A DNA stretch of 64,000 nt from Glycomyces arizonensis DSM 44726 (GCF_000482705.1 NZ_AXWO01000008.1:150593-214592); one strand, 5' to 3'; positions 49,509-60,682 are shown, counted from the first letter of the stretch. Numbers and translations are program-made. Notes: a model not told the origin generated them from the sequence alone.

Positions 49509-51569
49509 TTACTCGCGCAGCACGCGGACGCCGCCCGCCGGGACGGTCACGGTCGGTCCGACCCGTTCCCCGGTGAGCAGGTCGTGCCCTTCGGCCTCGG
49601 CCTTCCGGTCGGTCCCGGCGTGGTTGAGCAGGAACAGGTACGAGCGGTCGTCGCCGACGCGGCGCACGGCCTCGATGCCGGGGTCGGTCTCGGCGGTCGG
49701 CTCCAGTCCGGTCTCCTCGGCGAGCCTCCGGACGAGGCCGTCGACGGCGTCGGACGGCAGCGGCGCGGAGACGTACCAGGCGGCGCCGTCGCCGACGGCG
49801 CGGCGGGTGACGGCCGGACCTCCGCCGAGCGAGCTCGACTCGTAGCGGACGGTCGCCTCGGCGCCTTCGAGATGGACCCGCTCGGTCCAGTCCTCCACGG
49901 CGACGGGACCGCCCAGCACGTCGCCGTCGATCCTGACGCGCTCGCCCTGCTGGAGCGGATAGAACTCGTCGGTCCAGGCGCCGAGCACGTCGCGGAACGC
50001 GCCGGGGAAACCGCCGGTGATCACCTGCCCGTTGACATCGCAGACGCCGGAGAGGTAGGTGACCAGGAGCGTGCCGCCGCGCTCGGGCACGGCGCGCAGC
50101 CGCTCGGCGGCGGCTTCGTCGACCACGAGCATGGTCGGCACGATGACGAGGTCGTATTCGTCGAGGTCGGCGGTGGACGGCACGACGTCGCACAGGATCC
50201 GGCGCTCCCACAGCGCCCGGTGCCACTCGCGCAGCTCGCGCCCGTAGCGGAGGCCGCGGTGCGGCTTGAGGCCGTGCTGGAGCGCCCAACCGGCGACGTC
50301 GTCGGCGACGATCGCGGCGCGGGCCTGCTCCACAGTGGTTCCTCGGACTTCGGCGAGCGCGTGCAGATGCCGTCCCAGCTCCACGACCTCGCGCCAGACG
50401 CGCGAGCGCGTGCCGCTGTGCGGCAGCATCGCCGAGTGGAACTGCTCGGCGCCCGCCGTGGAGGCGCGCCACTGGAAGAACATGGCGCCGTCGGAGCCGC
50501 GGGCCACGTGGCCGAGGGAGTGCCGCACGATCTCACCGGGGTCTTTAGCGCGGTTGCGCTGCTGCCAGCTCGGGCCGCCGGTCGAGCTCTCCATGAGCAG
50601 CCAGGGGCGGCGGTCGCCGGACATGCCGCGCATCCGGTCGCCGGAGAAGGCGAGGTCCTGCTCCCGCAGCGGATCGTCCACGCTGGTGTAGTGGTCGTTC
50701 GCGGCGACGGCCGTGTGCGGCGCCCAGGACGCGTAGTCGACGACCTGCGCCCCGGCGCCCACCATCAGGTTGGTCGTGACGGGCGCGTCGGAGTGCCGCC
50801 CGAGGACCTCCTTCTCGGCGAGGTAGTGCGCGAGCAGCGCGTCCGAGGAGTAGCGCTCGTAATCGAGGAACAGGCCGGGGTTGGGGGCGCCGTGCCGCCC
50901 GCGCGGCGGCATGACCTCCTCCCACCGGTCGTAGCGGTGTCCCCATTGGGCGGTGCCCCAGGCGGCGTTCACGGCGTCCAGGCTCCCGTGGCGGCGCTCC
51001 AGCCACTCGCGGAACGCCTCGGCGGACCGCTCGCAGTGGCAGCGGGCGTTGCCGCCGCCGAGCTCGTTGCCCACGTGCCACAGCCGCACGGCCGGGTGGC
51101 GTCCGTAGCGCTCGGCGAGCGCCTCGACGTGCCGCAACGCAAAGCGGCGGTAGACCGGCGAGGCCGGGCACCAGGCGTTGCGCCCGCCCGCGGGCTCGCG
51201 GTAGCCGTCGGCGAGCACCGGGGCGATCTCGGGGTGGGCCGTGAGCAGCCACTGCGGCGGCGCCGCGGTCGGGGTGGCGAGGTCGACGCCGATGCCGCTT
51301 CCGTGCAGCAGCTCGATCGCGTCGTCCATCCAGGACCAGTCCCGCACGCCGTCGGCGGTCTCCACCGTGCCCCAGGCGAAGACGCCGAGGGTCACGAGGT
51401 TCACCCCGGCCTCGCGCATGAGCGCGACGTCCTCGTCCCAGACTTCCCGGGGCCACTGCTCGGGGTTGTAGTCGCCGCCGTAGGCCAGGCCATCGGCCAG
51501 TCGCACCGGCGGCGGCGCCTCCGGCGGGGCGGGCACCCTCGCCGGCACTGCGTCCAAGCGGTCTTCCAT
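49509..51569 (-). CDS. beta-galactosidase, GH42
   Basis: A 686-residue GH42 enzyme. Family features: LAYGGDYNPEQWPREVWDED at the N-terminus, GVNLVTLGVFAWGTVE, the catalytic acid/base Glu169 in WHVGNELGGGNARC, nucleophile Glu327 in WLLMESSTGGPSW, the CHCERSAEAF zinc-site cysteines, then an alpha/beta trimerisation domain (DLVIVPTMLVVDEA) and a C-terminal beta domain. No signal peptide. It starts one base inside the stop of the ATPase gene (TGATG). It would remove terminal beta-galactose from imported oligosaccharides. Some GH42 enzymes act on beta-L-arabinopyranosides, which cannot be excluded. Confidence 0.9.
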   Translation of the reverse strand: MEDRLDAVPARVPAPPEAPPPVRLADGLAYGGDYNPEQWPREVWDEDVALMREAGVNLVTLGVFAWGTVETADGVRDWSWMDDAIELLHGSGIGVDLATPTAAPPQWLLTAHPEIAPVLADGYREPAGGRNAWCPASPVYRRFALRHVEALAERYGRHPAVRLWHVGNELGGGNARCHCERSAEAFREWLERRHGSLDAVNAAWGTAQWGHRYDRWEEVMPPRGRHGAPNPGLFLDYERYSSDALLAHYLAEKEVLGRHSDAPVTTNLMVGAGAQVVDYASWAPHTAVAANDHYTSVDDPLREQDLAFSGDRMRGMSGDRRPWLLMESSTGGPSWQQRNRAKDPGEIVRHSLGHVARGSDGAMFFQWRASTAGAEQFHSAMLPHSGTRSRVWREVVELGRHLHALAEVRGTTVEQARAAIVADDVAGWALQHGLKPHRGLRYGRELREWHRALWERRILCDVVPSTADLDEYDLVIVPTMLVVDEAAAERLRAVPERGGTLLVTYLSGVCDVNGQVITGGFPGAFRDVLGAWTDEFYPLQQGERVRIDGDVLGGPVAVEDWTERVHLEGAEATVRYESSSLGGGPAVTRRAVGDGAAWYVSAPLPSDAVDGLVRRLAEETGLEPTAETDPGIEAVRRVGDDRSYLFLLNHAGTDRKAEAEGHDLLTGERVGPTVTVPAGGVRVLRE

Positions 51570-52476
51570 CAGGCGGTACGCTCCTTCGTTTCGGCGGCCG
51601 GGACTCCGGCCTCGCGCCACTCCCCGGCGAAGTGGTCGTAGCAGACGCTGTTGTCGATCGCGTCCCGGTCGACCGGGCCCCGGTCGGCGGCGACGCTGCC
51701 GGGCCGCTCGGGGTCGGGGGCGGCCGCGGCGAGCAGCTTCGTGTAGTCGTGGTGCGCGTCGAGGATGACCGCGTCGGACGGCCCCCGCTCGACGACGCGG
51801 CCGCGGTAGAGCACCACGATCTCGTCGGAGAAGTGCCGCGCGGTGGCCAGGTCGTGCGTGATGTAGAGGACCGCCAGGTCGTCCTCGCGCTGGAGGCGGC
51901 CCAGCAGATTGAGCACGCCGAGGCGGATCGAGACGTCGAGCATCGAGACCGGTTCGTCGGCGATGAGGACCTGCGCCCCCGGGGCCAGGGCCCGGGCGAT
52001 CGCGACGCGCTGCCGCTGCCCGCCCGAGAGCTCGTGGGGGCGGCGGGGCGCGAGGTTCTCGGCGGGGGTCAGGTTGACCCGTTCGAGCATCTCGAGCACG
52101 CGCTCGCGGGTCTCCTCCTTGGTCCGGGTGCGCTTGTGGATGCGCAGCGGCCGAGCGAGGTGGTGCTCGATGGAGTGGAAGGGGTTGAGGGAGGCGAACG
52201 GGTCCTGGAAGACCATCTGCACCTCGCGGCGGTACGCGGCCCCGTGCACCTCGGCGCCGTCGTCGAGCCGGACGTCCACCTTGCCGGAGGTGGGCCGCTC
52301 CATGCGGGTGAGGATCTTCGCGATCGTGGACTTGCCCGAGCCGGACTCGCCCACGAGCGCGACGGTGCGGCCCGGCACCAGTTCGAGGCTGACGTGGTCG
52401 ACCGCCCTCAGGCGGGTCCGCTTCAGCCCCGAGCGGAGCGTGTAGTCCTTCACCAGGTCGGTCACTCGGACGCTGG

Positions 52477-52480
<4 letters not shown>
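51569..52480 (-). CDS. Opp/Dpp-type ABC transporter ATPase (OppF-like)
   Basis: A 303-residue ATPase: Walker A LVGESGSGKST, Q-loop VFQDPFASLNP, signature ELSGGQRQRVAIARAL, Walker B VLIADEPVSMLD, switch THD. The C-terminal CYDHFAGEWREAGVPAA tail includes a cysteine but not the four-Cys iron-sulfur motif. Energises the transporter with the next gene. Overlaps the neighbour start by 4 bp (ATGA). Confidence 0.9.
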
Positions 52481-53381
<901 letters not shown>

Positions 53382-53385
<4 letters not shown>

Positions 53386-54419
53386 CGGTCGGACACCTCC
53401 GGTTCGGGGACGCCGCCGGCCGCGCCGCGGGAGGACCTGGCGAGGCGGCGTTCGCGGCGGGCGGCCCTGCGGGCCTGCCTGCGGTGCAGGCGCACGTTCT
53501 TGAGCTTGGGGTTGATGATCTCGTCGATCGAGAAGTTCACGATGGACAGTCCCATGCCGAACAGGGCGATCATCAGGCCCGGCGGGACGAACCACCACCA
53601 CGCGCCCAGCGGCAGCGCGAAGCCGTTCTGGGCGTAGAAGAGCATCGTGCCCAGTGTCGAGGAGTTGGAGGCGCCGAGGCCGATGAAGGCCAGACCCGCC
53701 TCGCCGAGGATCGCCGCGATGACGGCGAAGACGAACTGGGAGGCGATGACCGGCAGCAGGTTCGGCAGGATCTCCACCGTGATGACCCGCCAGGGCCGCT
53801 CGCCGGAGACCTGGGAGGCGGCCACGTAGTCGCGGTTGCGGACCGACAGGGTCTGGGCCCTGAGCACGCGGGCCGAGGCGGCCCAGCTGGTGACGGCCAG
53901 GACGACGGCGATCGTCCACAGTCCCCGGCTCTCGCGCGGGACGAAGCCGGAGATCACGATGACCAGCGGCAGGCCGGGGATCACGAGGAACACGTTGGAC
54001 AGCAGCGAGAACGCCTCGTCGACGAAGCGGCCCCGGTAGGCGCCGTAGATGCCGAAGAAGCACGACAGGATCGTGGCGAGGACGCCGACCAGGAAGCCGA
54101 TCTCCAGCGAGCCGCGCGTCGCGTAGGCGAGCTGGGCCAGCACGTCCTGGCCGATCTGGGTGGTGCCGAGCGGGAACTCGGCAGAGGGTCCGGTCAGGCC
54201 CATGTCGCGGATCTGGTCGGGGTCGCCGACCAGGAAGGGCCCGATCAGGCCGAACAGGGTGATGCCGACGATGAGGACGAGGCCGGTCGCCAGCCAGGGC
54301 GTCATGGTGGGCAGGAGCATCCGCCAGCCGGAGCGGACGGGGGCGTCGCCCGATGCTTCGGCGGGCGGCTCGGCGGTGTCCGCGGCCGTCGCCTCGACCG
54401 CGGGTTCGAGATTCGTCAT
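53382..54419 (-). CDS. Opp/Dpp-type ABC transporter permease (DppC-like)
   Basis: A 345-residue inner-membrane permease. After an acidic Ala-rich N-terminus of about 40 residues come six helices starting WLATGLVLIVGITLFGLIGP. The DppC-type FPLGTTQIGQDVLAQLAYATRGSL and the EAA region VRNRDYVAASQVSGERPWRVITVEILPN are present. The C-terminal 40 residues are highly basic (RLHRRQARRAARRERRL). The ATG after AGAGG is preferred; a GTG 9 bases upstream lacks spacing to the site. Confidence 0.9.
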
Positions 54420-54434
54420 GGGTCGCACCTCTCG

Positions 54435-55424
54435 TCAGGATCGGGCGCGGGTGCGCGGGTCGATGATGCCGTACAGCAGGTCGACCACGAGGTTGGCGCC
54501 CAGGACGGCCAGGGTGATGAACAGGAAGACGCCCTGCATGAGCGCGTAGTCGTTGTTCTGGACCGCGCCGAGCAGCCGCCCGCCGAGGCCGGGGTAGGAG
54601 AACACCTGCTCGGTGATCACCGATCCGGAGACCACGAAGCCGAGCGAGATGGCGAAGCCGGCGACGGACGGCAGGACGGCGTTGCGGGAGGCGTAGGAGC
54701 GCAGGATCTTTCGCGGGGAGAGCCCCTTGGCCTCGGCGGTGAGGATGTAGTCCTCCGAGAGGGTGGACACCATCATGTTCCGCATGCCCAGGAGCCAGCC
54801 GCCGATCGAGGCCAGCACGATCGTGAGCGCGGGCAGGAAGCCGTACTGGATCGCCGAGCCGATGAACTCGGCGTTCCAGCCGGGGTCGAGGACGACGTCG
54901 TAGCCGCCCTGCATGGGGAACCAGCCGAGCACGCGGGCCAGCAGGTAGGTCAGGATCAGCGCGAGCCAGAAGTACGGCACGGCCGCGAGGAGGGTGGTGG
55001 CGGGCACCAGGGAGTCGAGCCAGGTGCCGGGCTTCCATCCGGCGAACGCGCCGAGCGACACGCCGAGGACGGCGGCGATGATCGTCGACAGTCCGACGAG
55101 CACCACCGTCCACGGGATCGACTGGCCGATCACATCGGACACCTGGGCCGGGTAGTAGCTCACCGAGACGCCGAGGTCGCCGTGCAGCAGGTTCTTGAAG
55201 TAGTCGATGTACTGCTGCCACAGCGGCCCCGAGTCGCCGCCCCCGAGGAGGAGCGCGTAGGCCTCTCTGGTCTCCTGGCTCACCGTGCCGCCGCGCTGCT
55301 GCAGCTTGGCCAGCAGGATGTCGACCGGGTTGCCCGGCAGCATACGCGGGATCGCGAAGTTCAGCGTCAGCGCGGCCCACAGGGCGACCGCGTAGAAGCC
55401 GAGTTTGCGCAGGAAGTAGCTCAC
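54435..55424 (-). CDS. Opp/Dpp-type ABC transporter permease (DppB-like)
   Basis: A 329-residue permease. First span LGFYAVALWAALTLNFAIPR followed by LPGNPVD, then six spans in total, the FAGWKPGTWLDSLVP and EAA-type LSEDYILTAEAKGLSPRKILRSYASRNAVLP regions. DppB-like ending DLLYGIIDPRTRA. Start GTG nine bases after AAGGAG. Pairs with the DppC-like gene downstream. Confidence 0.9.
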   Translation of the reverse strand: MSYFLRKLGFYAVALWAALTLNFAIPRMLPGNPVDILLAKLQQRGGTVSQETREAYALLLGGGDSGPLWQQYIDYFKNLLHGDLGVSVSYYPAQVSDVIGQSIPWTVVLVGLSTIIAAVLGVSLGAFAGWKPGTWLDSLVPATTLLAAVPYFWLALILTYLLARVLGWFPMQGGYDVVLDPGWNAEFIGSAIQYGFLPALTIVLASIGGWLLGMRNMMVSTLSEDYILTAEAKGLSPRKILRSYASRNAVLPSVAGFAISLGFVVSGSVITEQVFSYPGLGGRLLGAVQNNDYALMQGVFLFITLAVLGANLVVDLLYGIIDPRTRARS

Positions 55425-55458
55425 GGAGTTCTCCTTCGGGGGCGACGGCGCATCCGCT

Positions 55459-57138
55459 CTAGCCCTTCGGCTCGAGCTGCTTGAAGATCTCGGCGGCGTC
55501 CCAGGCGGACCAGACCGCCGGGAAGGCGTACAGGTCCTCGTCGGAGGGCCAGCCGGTGAACTTCGACGTGTTCCACACGCTCGTCGTGCCGCCGGTGAGG
55601 ATCGGGATGTACGGCATGTCGCGGACGATCTCGGTCTGGATCGTGTCGAAGTACGGTTGGCGCGCGGCGGCGTCGTCGAGCGGGAGCGTGGCGAGCGCTT
55701 CGATCGCCTCGTCCACCGCGGGGTTGGAGTAGCGGGAGAAGTTGTTGCCCGCGCTCTCGCCCACCGGGGCGCCCGACGTGGAGGAGAAGAAGTAGTTGTA
55801 CAGGTAGTACGGGTCCGGGGCCGGTCCCTGCCAGAGGGAGTCGATCGCGAGCTCGAAGTCGCCCGAGCCCTTCTTCTCGGTCCACTCGTTCCACGACGAC
55901 TGCGCGGCCTTGATCTCGATGCCGGCCTCGGCGGCCTGGGAGGCGATCGTGTTCACGGCGGTGATGTAGTCGGTCCAGCCGGTGACGAGCTCGACGGTGA
56001 GCGAGAGGCGCTCGCCGTCCTTGGCGTAGATGCCGTCCTCGCCCTTGGCCCATCCGGCCGCTTCGAGGATCTGCGCGGCCTGGCCCGGGTCGGGCTCCAT
56101 CGGCGCGACCTGCTCCTCGACGGCGTCGGAGACGAACTCGTCCTGGCTGGGGGTGAGGGCGAACGTCGGTGAGACCTCGCTGGCGGTGTCCATGAACGCG
56201 AGGTTGTTCAGCTGCGTGCGGTCCATCGCGTAGTAGAGGGCGTGCCGCACGGCCGGATCGGTCTGGGGGCCTTCGCAGCCCAGCTCCTCGCTGGAGCAGG
56301 CGGCGAGGACCATCTGGTTCTGCCACTGCGTGTAGGCGTCGTAGTTCGGGAAGTTCTCGTGCGTGTTCTGGATGTCCGGGATCGGGCCGGTCTGCCAGTC
56401 GACGGTCCCGGCGGCGATCGCGTCGGCGCCGGCCTGGTTGCCCGAGAGGGCGAGGAAGCGGATCTGCTTCACGGCGGGCTCGCCGCCCCAGTAGTCGGGG
56501 TTCGACTTGTAGGTGAACGCCTGCGGCTTGAACTCGTCGAGCAGGTAGGCGCCGGTGCCGATCGGCTCCTCCATGACGTCTTCGGCGGGGTTGACGTCCT
56601 TCCACAGGTGCTCGGGCACGATCGGCGTGCTCATGAGGTCGGGGCCCTTGACGAACGCGGGCTGGGGGAAGGCGAAGGCGACGTGGGTGTCGTCGACGGC
56701 CGTGACCTCGCCGTCGAAGCCGCTGCTGTTGATCGAGGGGTTGTCCTTGATCATGCCGAAGGTGAAGGCGACGTCGTCGGCGGTGAAGTCCTCGCCGTCG
56801 CTCCAGGTGACGTCCTCGCGCAGCGTGACGGACAGTTCCGTGCCGTCCTCGTTCCAGGCCTGCTCGGTGCCCAGCAGCGGGACGGGCTCGCTCACCTGGG
56901 CCTTGTTGTAGAAGAAGAGGGACTCGTAGATCGTGCCGAGGGCGCCGATCCGCGAGGGGGAGAAGGGGTTGAAGTTGATCTGGTAGTCGCCTGCCTGGCC
57001 CGTGTAGGCGACCAGGGTGGCGTCTCCAGAGCCGCCTGATCCGCCCGAGGAGGAGCAGGCGGTCGACAGCAGGCCGAGCGCGGCGACGCCGGCGAGCGCC
57101 ACCGCGGCGCGGCGCCGCGTTCCGGTGATGAGTGACAT
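55459..57138 (-). CDS. family-5 ABC transporter substrate-binding lipoprotein (oligosaccharide predicted)
   Basis: A 559-residue SBP_bac_5 protein. Signal ARRAAVALAGVAALGLLSTACSSSGG-type with lipobox STAC near residue 27. Mature motifs: NFNPFSPSRIGALGTIYESLFFYN, VTLREDVTWSDGEDFTADDVAFTF and ILTGGTTSVWNTSKFTGW. Length and domain layout are as in oligopeptide/oligosaccharide binding proteins (about 550). The start MSLITG follows AAAGGACGAAG. It is the first gene of the ten-gene operon, divergent from ROK. Sugar rather than peptide is inferred from the enzymes behind it. Confidence 0.9.
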   Translation of the reverse strand: MSLITGTRRRAAVALAGVAALGLLSTACSSSGGSGGSGDATLVAYTGQAGDYQINFNPFSPSRIGALGTIYESLFFYNKAQVSEPVPLLGTEQAWNEDGTELSVTLREDVTWSDGEDFTADDVAFTFGMIKDNPSINSSGFDGEVTAVDDTHVAFAFPQPAFVKGPDLMSTPIVPEHLWKDVNPAEDVMEEPIGTGAYLLDEFKPQAFTYKSNPDYWGGEPAVKQIRFLALSGNQAGADAIAAGTVDWQTGPIPDIQNTHENFPNYDAYTQWQNQMVLAACSSEELGCEGPQTDPAVRHALYYAMDRTQLNNLAFMDTASEVSPTFALTPSQDEFVSDAVEEQVAPMEPDPGQAAQILEAAGWAKGEDGIYAKDGERLSLTVELVTGWTDYITAVNTIASQAAEAGIEIKAAQSSWNEWTEKKGSGDFELAIDSLWQGPAPDPYYLYNYFFSSTSGAPVGESAGNNFSRYSNPAVDEAIEALATLPLDDAAARQPYFDTIQTEIVRDMPYIPILTGGTTSVWNTSKFTGWPSDEDLYAFPAVWSAWDAAEIFKQLEPKG

Positions 57139-57216
57139 CTTCGTCCTTTCGCGACCGTGGACGGGGTCGCCCACGGGGTTGGAGGGGTGACGCCGCTCCC
57201 GGCGTCCGGTCTATTA

Positions 57217-57228
57217 TTAACGAGTTAA
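57217..57228. promoter_or_regulatory. candidate ROK operator
   Basis: TTAACGAGTTAA, 5-bp arms around GA, embedded in a 25-bp AT-rich stretch (TATTATTAACGAGTTAAATT and beyond) in the 137-bp gap between the binding-protein and ROK genes. ROK repressors of the XylR/NagC type bind such AT-rich palindromes. Confidence 0.6.
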
Positions 57229-57275
57229 ATTAAACGTGTCAAGAAGAAGATTCGATGAACGCGAGAGGACCTTGC

Positions 57276-58517
57276 ATGCCGCATTTCGAGGACGGCCGCG
57301 TCACGACGACCGGTCGCGTACTGGATCTGCTGCGCACCCGGGGCACCCTCAGCCGCGTCGAACTCGCCGGTCGGACCGGCCTGACGGCCGCCGCCATCAC
57401 GCACGTCGTGCGCCGCCTCATCGACGACGGGCTCGTCCACGAGGTCGGGCGCGTCCCGCGCCAGGGCCGCGGCCAGCCGCGGCGGCTCCTCGAACTCGCC
57501 CCGGACTCGTGGTACGCCGTCGGCGTCCAGGTGGACCGGACCACCAGCACGATCGTCGTGCTCGACTTCGCCGGGGAGCGGGTCGCCGAGGCCGGATTGC
57601 GCGGCTCGGGCGGCGCCGGACCGGAGGCGACGCTCGCGGTGCTCGCCGACCACGTCGCCGACCTTCTGCGCGCCTCGGGCGTGCCGCGCGAGCGGGTCCT
57701 GGGCGCCGGACTGGTCACCCACGGGCCCCAAGACCAGGAGCGGGGCGTGCTGCTGACCGCCCAGCCCGAGCCCGAATGGCTCGAGTTCCCGCTGACCGGC
57801 ACGCTCTCGGAGCGGCTCGGACTGCCTGTGCTGCTGGAGAACGACGCCACGGCGGCGGCGTTCGGCGAGCAGTGGGCGGGCGAGGTGCCCACCGACACCT
57901 TCGGGCTGATCTACATGGCCTCGGGCATCGGCGGGGGCGTCATCGTCGACGGCGAGAGCTACCGCGGCCGGGCCTCCAACGCCGTGGAGATCGGCCACGT
58001 CGCCCTCAGTGGAGGGAGCACCGTGTGCGTCTGCGGCAACCGCGGCTGCGCGCAGGCCGAAGCGGGGCCGCGCACCGTCGTCGAGCAGGTCCTCGCCGAC
58101 GGCGCGCTCGCCGAGCGGCTCGGCGTCAAGGGCGAGGCGGACGGCACGATCGCGGACTTCGAGCGCATCGCCCGCGCGTGGCACCGCGGCGACCGGGGCG
58201 CCGCCGAGCTGCTGGAGCGGTCCGCGCGCTGGATCGGCCAGGCCGCCGTCACCCTCGTCAACCTCTTCGACCTCGACACGGTCGTGCTGTCCGGGCCCGC
58301 GTTCGTCACGGCCGGGCCGCTGTACCGTGAGCACGTCGCCGCCGAGCTCGAGCGGCGGGCGCTCAGCCGTGCGCTGCGCCGCCCCGAGGTGCGCGTCTCC
58401 ACCAACGTCATCACCGCCGCGGCCGTCGGCGGCGCGCTGCACGTGCTGCGCACCATACCGATCGAAACCCGGTCGGACACCCCGGTTTCCGCCCCGACAC
58501 ATGAAGGAGCATCGTGA
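57276..58517 (+). CDS. ROK-family transcriptional regulator (first)
   Basis: A 413-residue repressor of the XylR/NagC type. N-terminal winged HTH: GRVLDLLRTRGTLSRVELAGRTGLTAAAITHVVRRLIDDGLV in pieces, residues about 10-55. The sugar-kinase-like ROK fold follows: YMASGIGGGVIVDGESYRG, EIGHVALSGGSTVCVCGNRGC (zinc site H...CxCGNRGC). The start MPHFEDG is preferred: GAGAGG lies seven bases before it, whereas an ATG 21 bases earlier has none. It is divergent from the oligosaccharide operon and overlaps the second GH36 gene (GTGA), so it probably controls both in response to a mannose- or galactose-type sugar. Confidence 0.9.
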   Translation: MPHFEDGRVTTTGRVLDLLRTRGTLSRVELAGRTGLTAAAITHVVRRLIDDGLVHEVGRVPRQGRGQPRRLLELAPDSWYAVGVQVDRTTSTIVVLDFAGERVAEAGLRGSGGAGPEATLAVLADHVADLLRASGVPRERVLGAGLVTHGPQDQERGVLLTAQPEPEWLEFPLTGTLSERLGLPVLLENDATAAAFGEQWAGEVPTDTFGLIYMASGIGGGVIVDGESYRGRASNAVEIGHVALSGGSTVCVCGNRGCAQAEAGPRTVVEQVLADGALAERLGVKGEADGTIADFERIARAWHRGDRGAAELLERSARWIGQAAVTLVNLFDLDTVVLSGPAFVTAGPLYREHVAAELERRALSRALRRPEVRVSTNVITAAAVGGALHVLRTIPIETRSDTPVSAPTHEGAS

Positions 58518-60649
58518 ACACCGACACCTGGACACTGCTGCGCCGCGACGGCGTCGCCCTGGTCCTCACCCACCCGGAGACCGGCCTGCCAGCGGTGCTC
58601 CACTGGGGAGCCGACCTCGGCCCGCTCGAGAAGGACGACCTCGCGGCCCTGGAGCGGGCTACCAGCCGCCAGACCGCGCCGGGGACCCTCGACGCCGCCT
58701 GGCGCGTCCCGCTCGTGCCGCAGGAATCGGACGGCTGGCCGGGCAGGCCGGGCCTGCTCGCCACGCGCGACGGCAGGCCGGTCTACCCGCGCTGGACCAC
58801 GGCGGTCGAGCAGGACGGCGAGGCGGCGGTCGAGGTCACGGCGACCGACGAGCACGCGGGTCTCATCCTGCGTACGCGCATCGCGATCGGCGCGGGCGGG
58901 CTCGTGCTGCTCGACCACGAACTGAGCAACACCGGCGCGGCGCCGCTCGACGTCGCATGGCTGGAATCGACGCTCCCCGTTCCCAAGACCGCCGACCACC
59001 TCACCACGTTCGCCGGGCGCTGGATCCGCGAGAAGTCCCCGCTGACGACTCCGATGCCGCGCGGCACCACCGTCCGCGAGTCGCGGCGCGGCCGCGGCGG
59101 CCACGATTCGCCCTGGGTCACGCTCGCCTCCACCGGTACGCCGCGCAACCGCGGCGGCGAGGTCTGGGCGGTGCACCTCGGCTGGAGCGCCGACGTGCGC
59201 CACCGCGCCGACCGCGTCACCGAGCACGTCAGCGTGCTGGGCGCGGGCGAGCTGCTGCGCCCCGGCGAGATCCGCCTGGCGCCCGGCGGGTCCCACCGCA
59301 CGCCGACGGCGTACTTCTCCTGGTCGGCCACCGGCCTCGACGGCGTCGCCGACCGCTTCCACACCTGGATGCGGGCCCGCCCGCAGCACCCGCGCACGCC
59401 CCGGCCGCTCGTGCTCAACACCTGGGAGGCGGTCTACTTCGACCACGACCCGGCCTATCTCGAGCGGCTCGCCCGCCGGGCGGCCGAGGTCGGCGTCGAG
59501 CGGTTCGTGCTCGACGACGGCTGGTTCCTCGGCCGCCGGGACGACACGGCCGGGCTGGGCGACTGGGAGGTCGACGCCGCGGTCTGGCCCGAGGGGCTCG
59601 AACCGCTCGCGACGCTCGTCCACTCCCTCGGCATGCAGTTCGGTCTGTGGTTCGAGCCCGAGATGATCAACCTGGACTCCGACCTCGCCCGCGCCCACCC
59701 GGACTGGCTGCTCGCCAACCCGGCGTCCGTGCCGTCCCCGGAGGGACGGTCCTACCGCAGCCAATACGTGCTGGACCTGGCGAACCCCGAGGCCTTCGAG
59801 CACCTCCGCAGGCAGATGTCCGCGGTGATCGGACGGCTCGGCGTCGACTTCGTCAAGTGGGACCACAACCGGGACCTCGTCGAGGCGGTCCACGACGGCG
59901 CGCCCGGCACGCACGAGCAGACGCTCGCGGCCTACCGGCTGATCGAGCGGATCAAGGCCGAGCACCCCGGCCTGGAGATCGAGTCCTGCTCCTCCGGCGG
60001 GGCCCGCACCGACCTGGGGATCCTCGAGCGCACCGACCGGGTGTGGGCCTCGGACTCCAACGACCCGGTCGAGCGCCAGGACATCCAGCGCTGGACCGAG
60101 CTCGTGCTCCCGCCCGAGCTGATCGGCGCGCACGTCGGCCCCTCCCCCGCCCACTCCTCCGGGCGGGACACGGCCCTGTCGTACCGCATCGCGACCTCCC
60201 TGCAAGGGTCGGCCGGGTTCGAGTGGGACATCCTGTCCTGCGACGAGGAGGAGACCGAGCGGATCACGGCGTTCGCCGCCTTGTACAAGGAGCTGCGCGG
60301 CCTGCTGCACACCGGCACGGTCGTCCACGCCGACGCCGCGGACCCCGCGCTGCGCGTGCGCGGCGTCGTCGCGCCCGACAGGTCGGAGGCGGTGTTCACC
60401 GTGGCCACGGTGGCCTCGCTGGAGGAGGCGCTCGCCGAGCGGCTGCGGCTCGACGGCCTCGACCCCGAGCGGCGCTACACGGTGCGGGTGCGCGACGAGA
60501 TCGGCTCGGGCCGATGGGGCTGGGTCACGCCGGGCTGGATCGCGGGCGAACCGGTCACGGTCCCCGGACGCGTGCTCGCCGAGGTGGGATTGCAGCTGCC
60601 GACGCTGTGGCAGGTCCAGGCGCTCGTGCTGCACCTGAGGGCCGACTGA
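58514..60649 (+). CDS. alpha-galactosidase, GH36 (second paralogue)
   Basis: A 711-residue GH36 enzyme. Starts GTG after AAGGAG, overlapping the ROK stop. Barrel motifs: RPLVLNTWEAVYFDHD, RFVLDDGWFLGRRDDT, LWFEPEMINLDSDL, nucleophile Asp450 in DFVKWDHNRD, IESCSSGGARTDLGI, acid/base Asp514 in WASDSNDPVERQ. This is the classic bacterial MelA/RafA-like subgroup and is clearly distinct from the other GH36 at 44.7 kb, which has the YFKLDYN version. Two alpha-galactosidases may cover different positions or lengths of side-chain galactose. Confidence 0.9.
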   Translation: MNTDTWTLLRRDGVALVLTHPETGLPAVLHWGADLGPLEKDDLAALERATSRQTAPGTLDAAWRVPLVPQESDGWPGRPGLLATRDGRPVYPRWTTAVEQDGEAAVEVTATDEHAGLILRTRIAIGAGGLVLLDHELSNTGAAPLDVAWLESTLPVPKTADHLTTFAGRWIREKSPLTTPMPRGTTVRESRRGRGGHDSPWVTLASTGTPRNRGGEVWAVHLGWSADVRHRADRVTEHVSVLGAGELLRPGEIRLAPGGSHRTPTAYFSWSATGLDGVADRFHTWMRARPQHPRTPRPLVLNTWEAVYFDHDPAYLERLARRAAEVGVERFVLDDGWFLGRRDDTAGLGDWEVDAAVWPEGLEPLATLVHSLGMQFGLWFEPEMINLDSDLARAHPDWLLANPASVPSPEGRSYRSQYVLDLANPEAFEHLRRQMSAVIGRLGVDFVKWDHNRDLVEAVHDGAPGTHEQTLAAYRLIERIKAEHPGLEIESCSSGGARTDLGILERTDRVWASDSNDPVERQDIQRWTELVLPPELIGAHVGPSPAHSSGRDTALSYRIATSLQGSAGFEWDILSCDEEETERITAFAALYKELRGLLHTGTVVHADAADPALRVRGVVAPDRSEAVFTVATVASLEEALAERLRLDGLDPERRYTVRVRDEIGSGRWGWVTPGWIAGEPVTVPGRVLAEVGLQLPTLWQVQALVLHLRAD

Positions 60650-60656
60650 ATCGGAC

Positions 60657-60682
60657 GGCGGGCGGCCGCGGGGCCGCCCGCC
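60657..60682 (+). terminator. terminator hairpin after the second GH36
   Basis: A perfect 11-bp stem (GGCGGGCGGCC with GGCCGCCCGCC), GCGG loop, 8 bases after the stop. It separates this unit from the second ROK gene. Confidence 0.75.

Noticed and set aside
49503..49510. AACCGGTT as an extra operator of the GH127 LacI
   Set aside because: Only the 8-bp centre matches, it overlaps the GH42 stop codon, and it belongs to a differently regulated operon.
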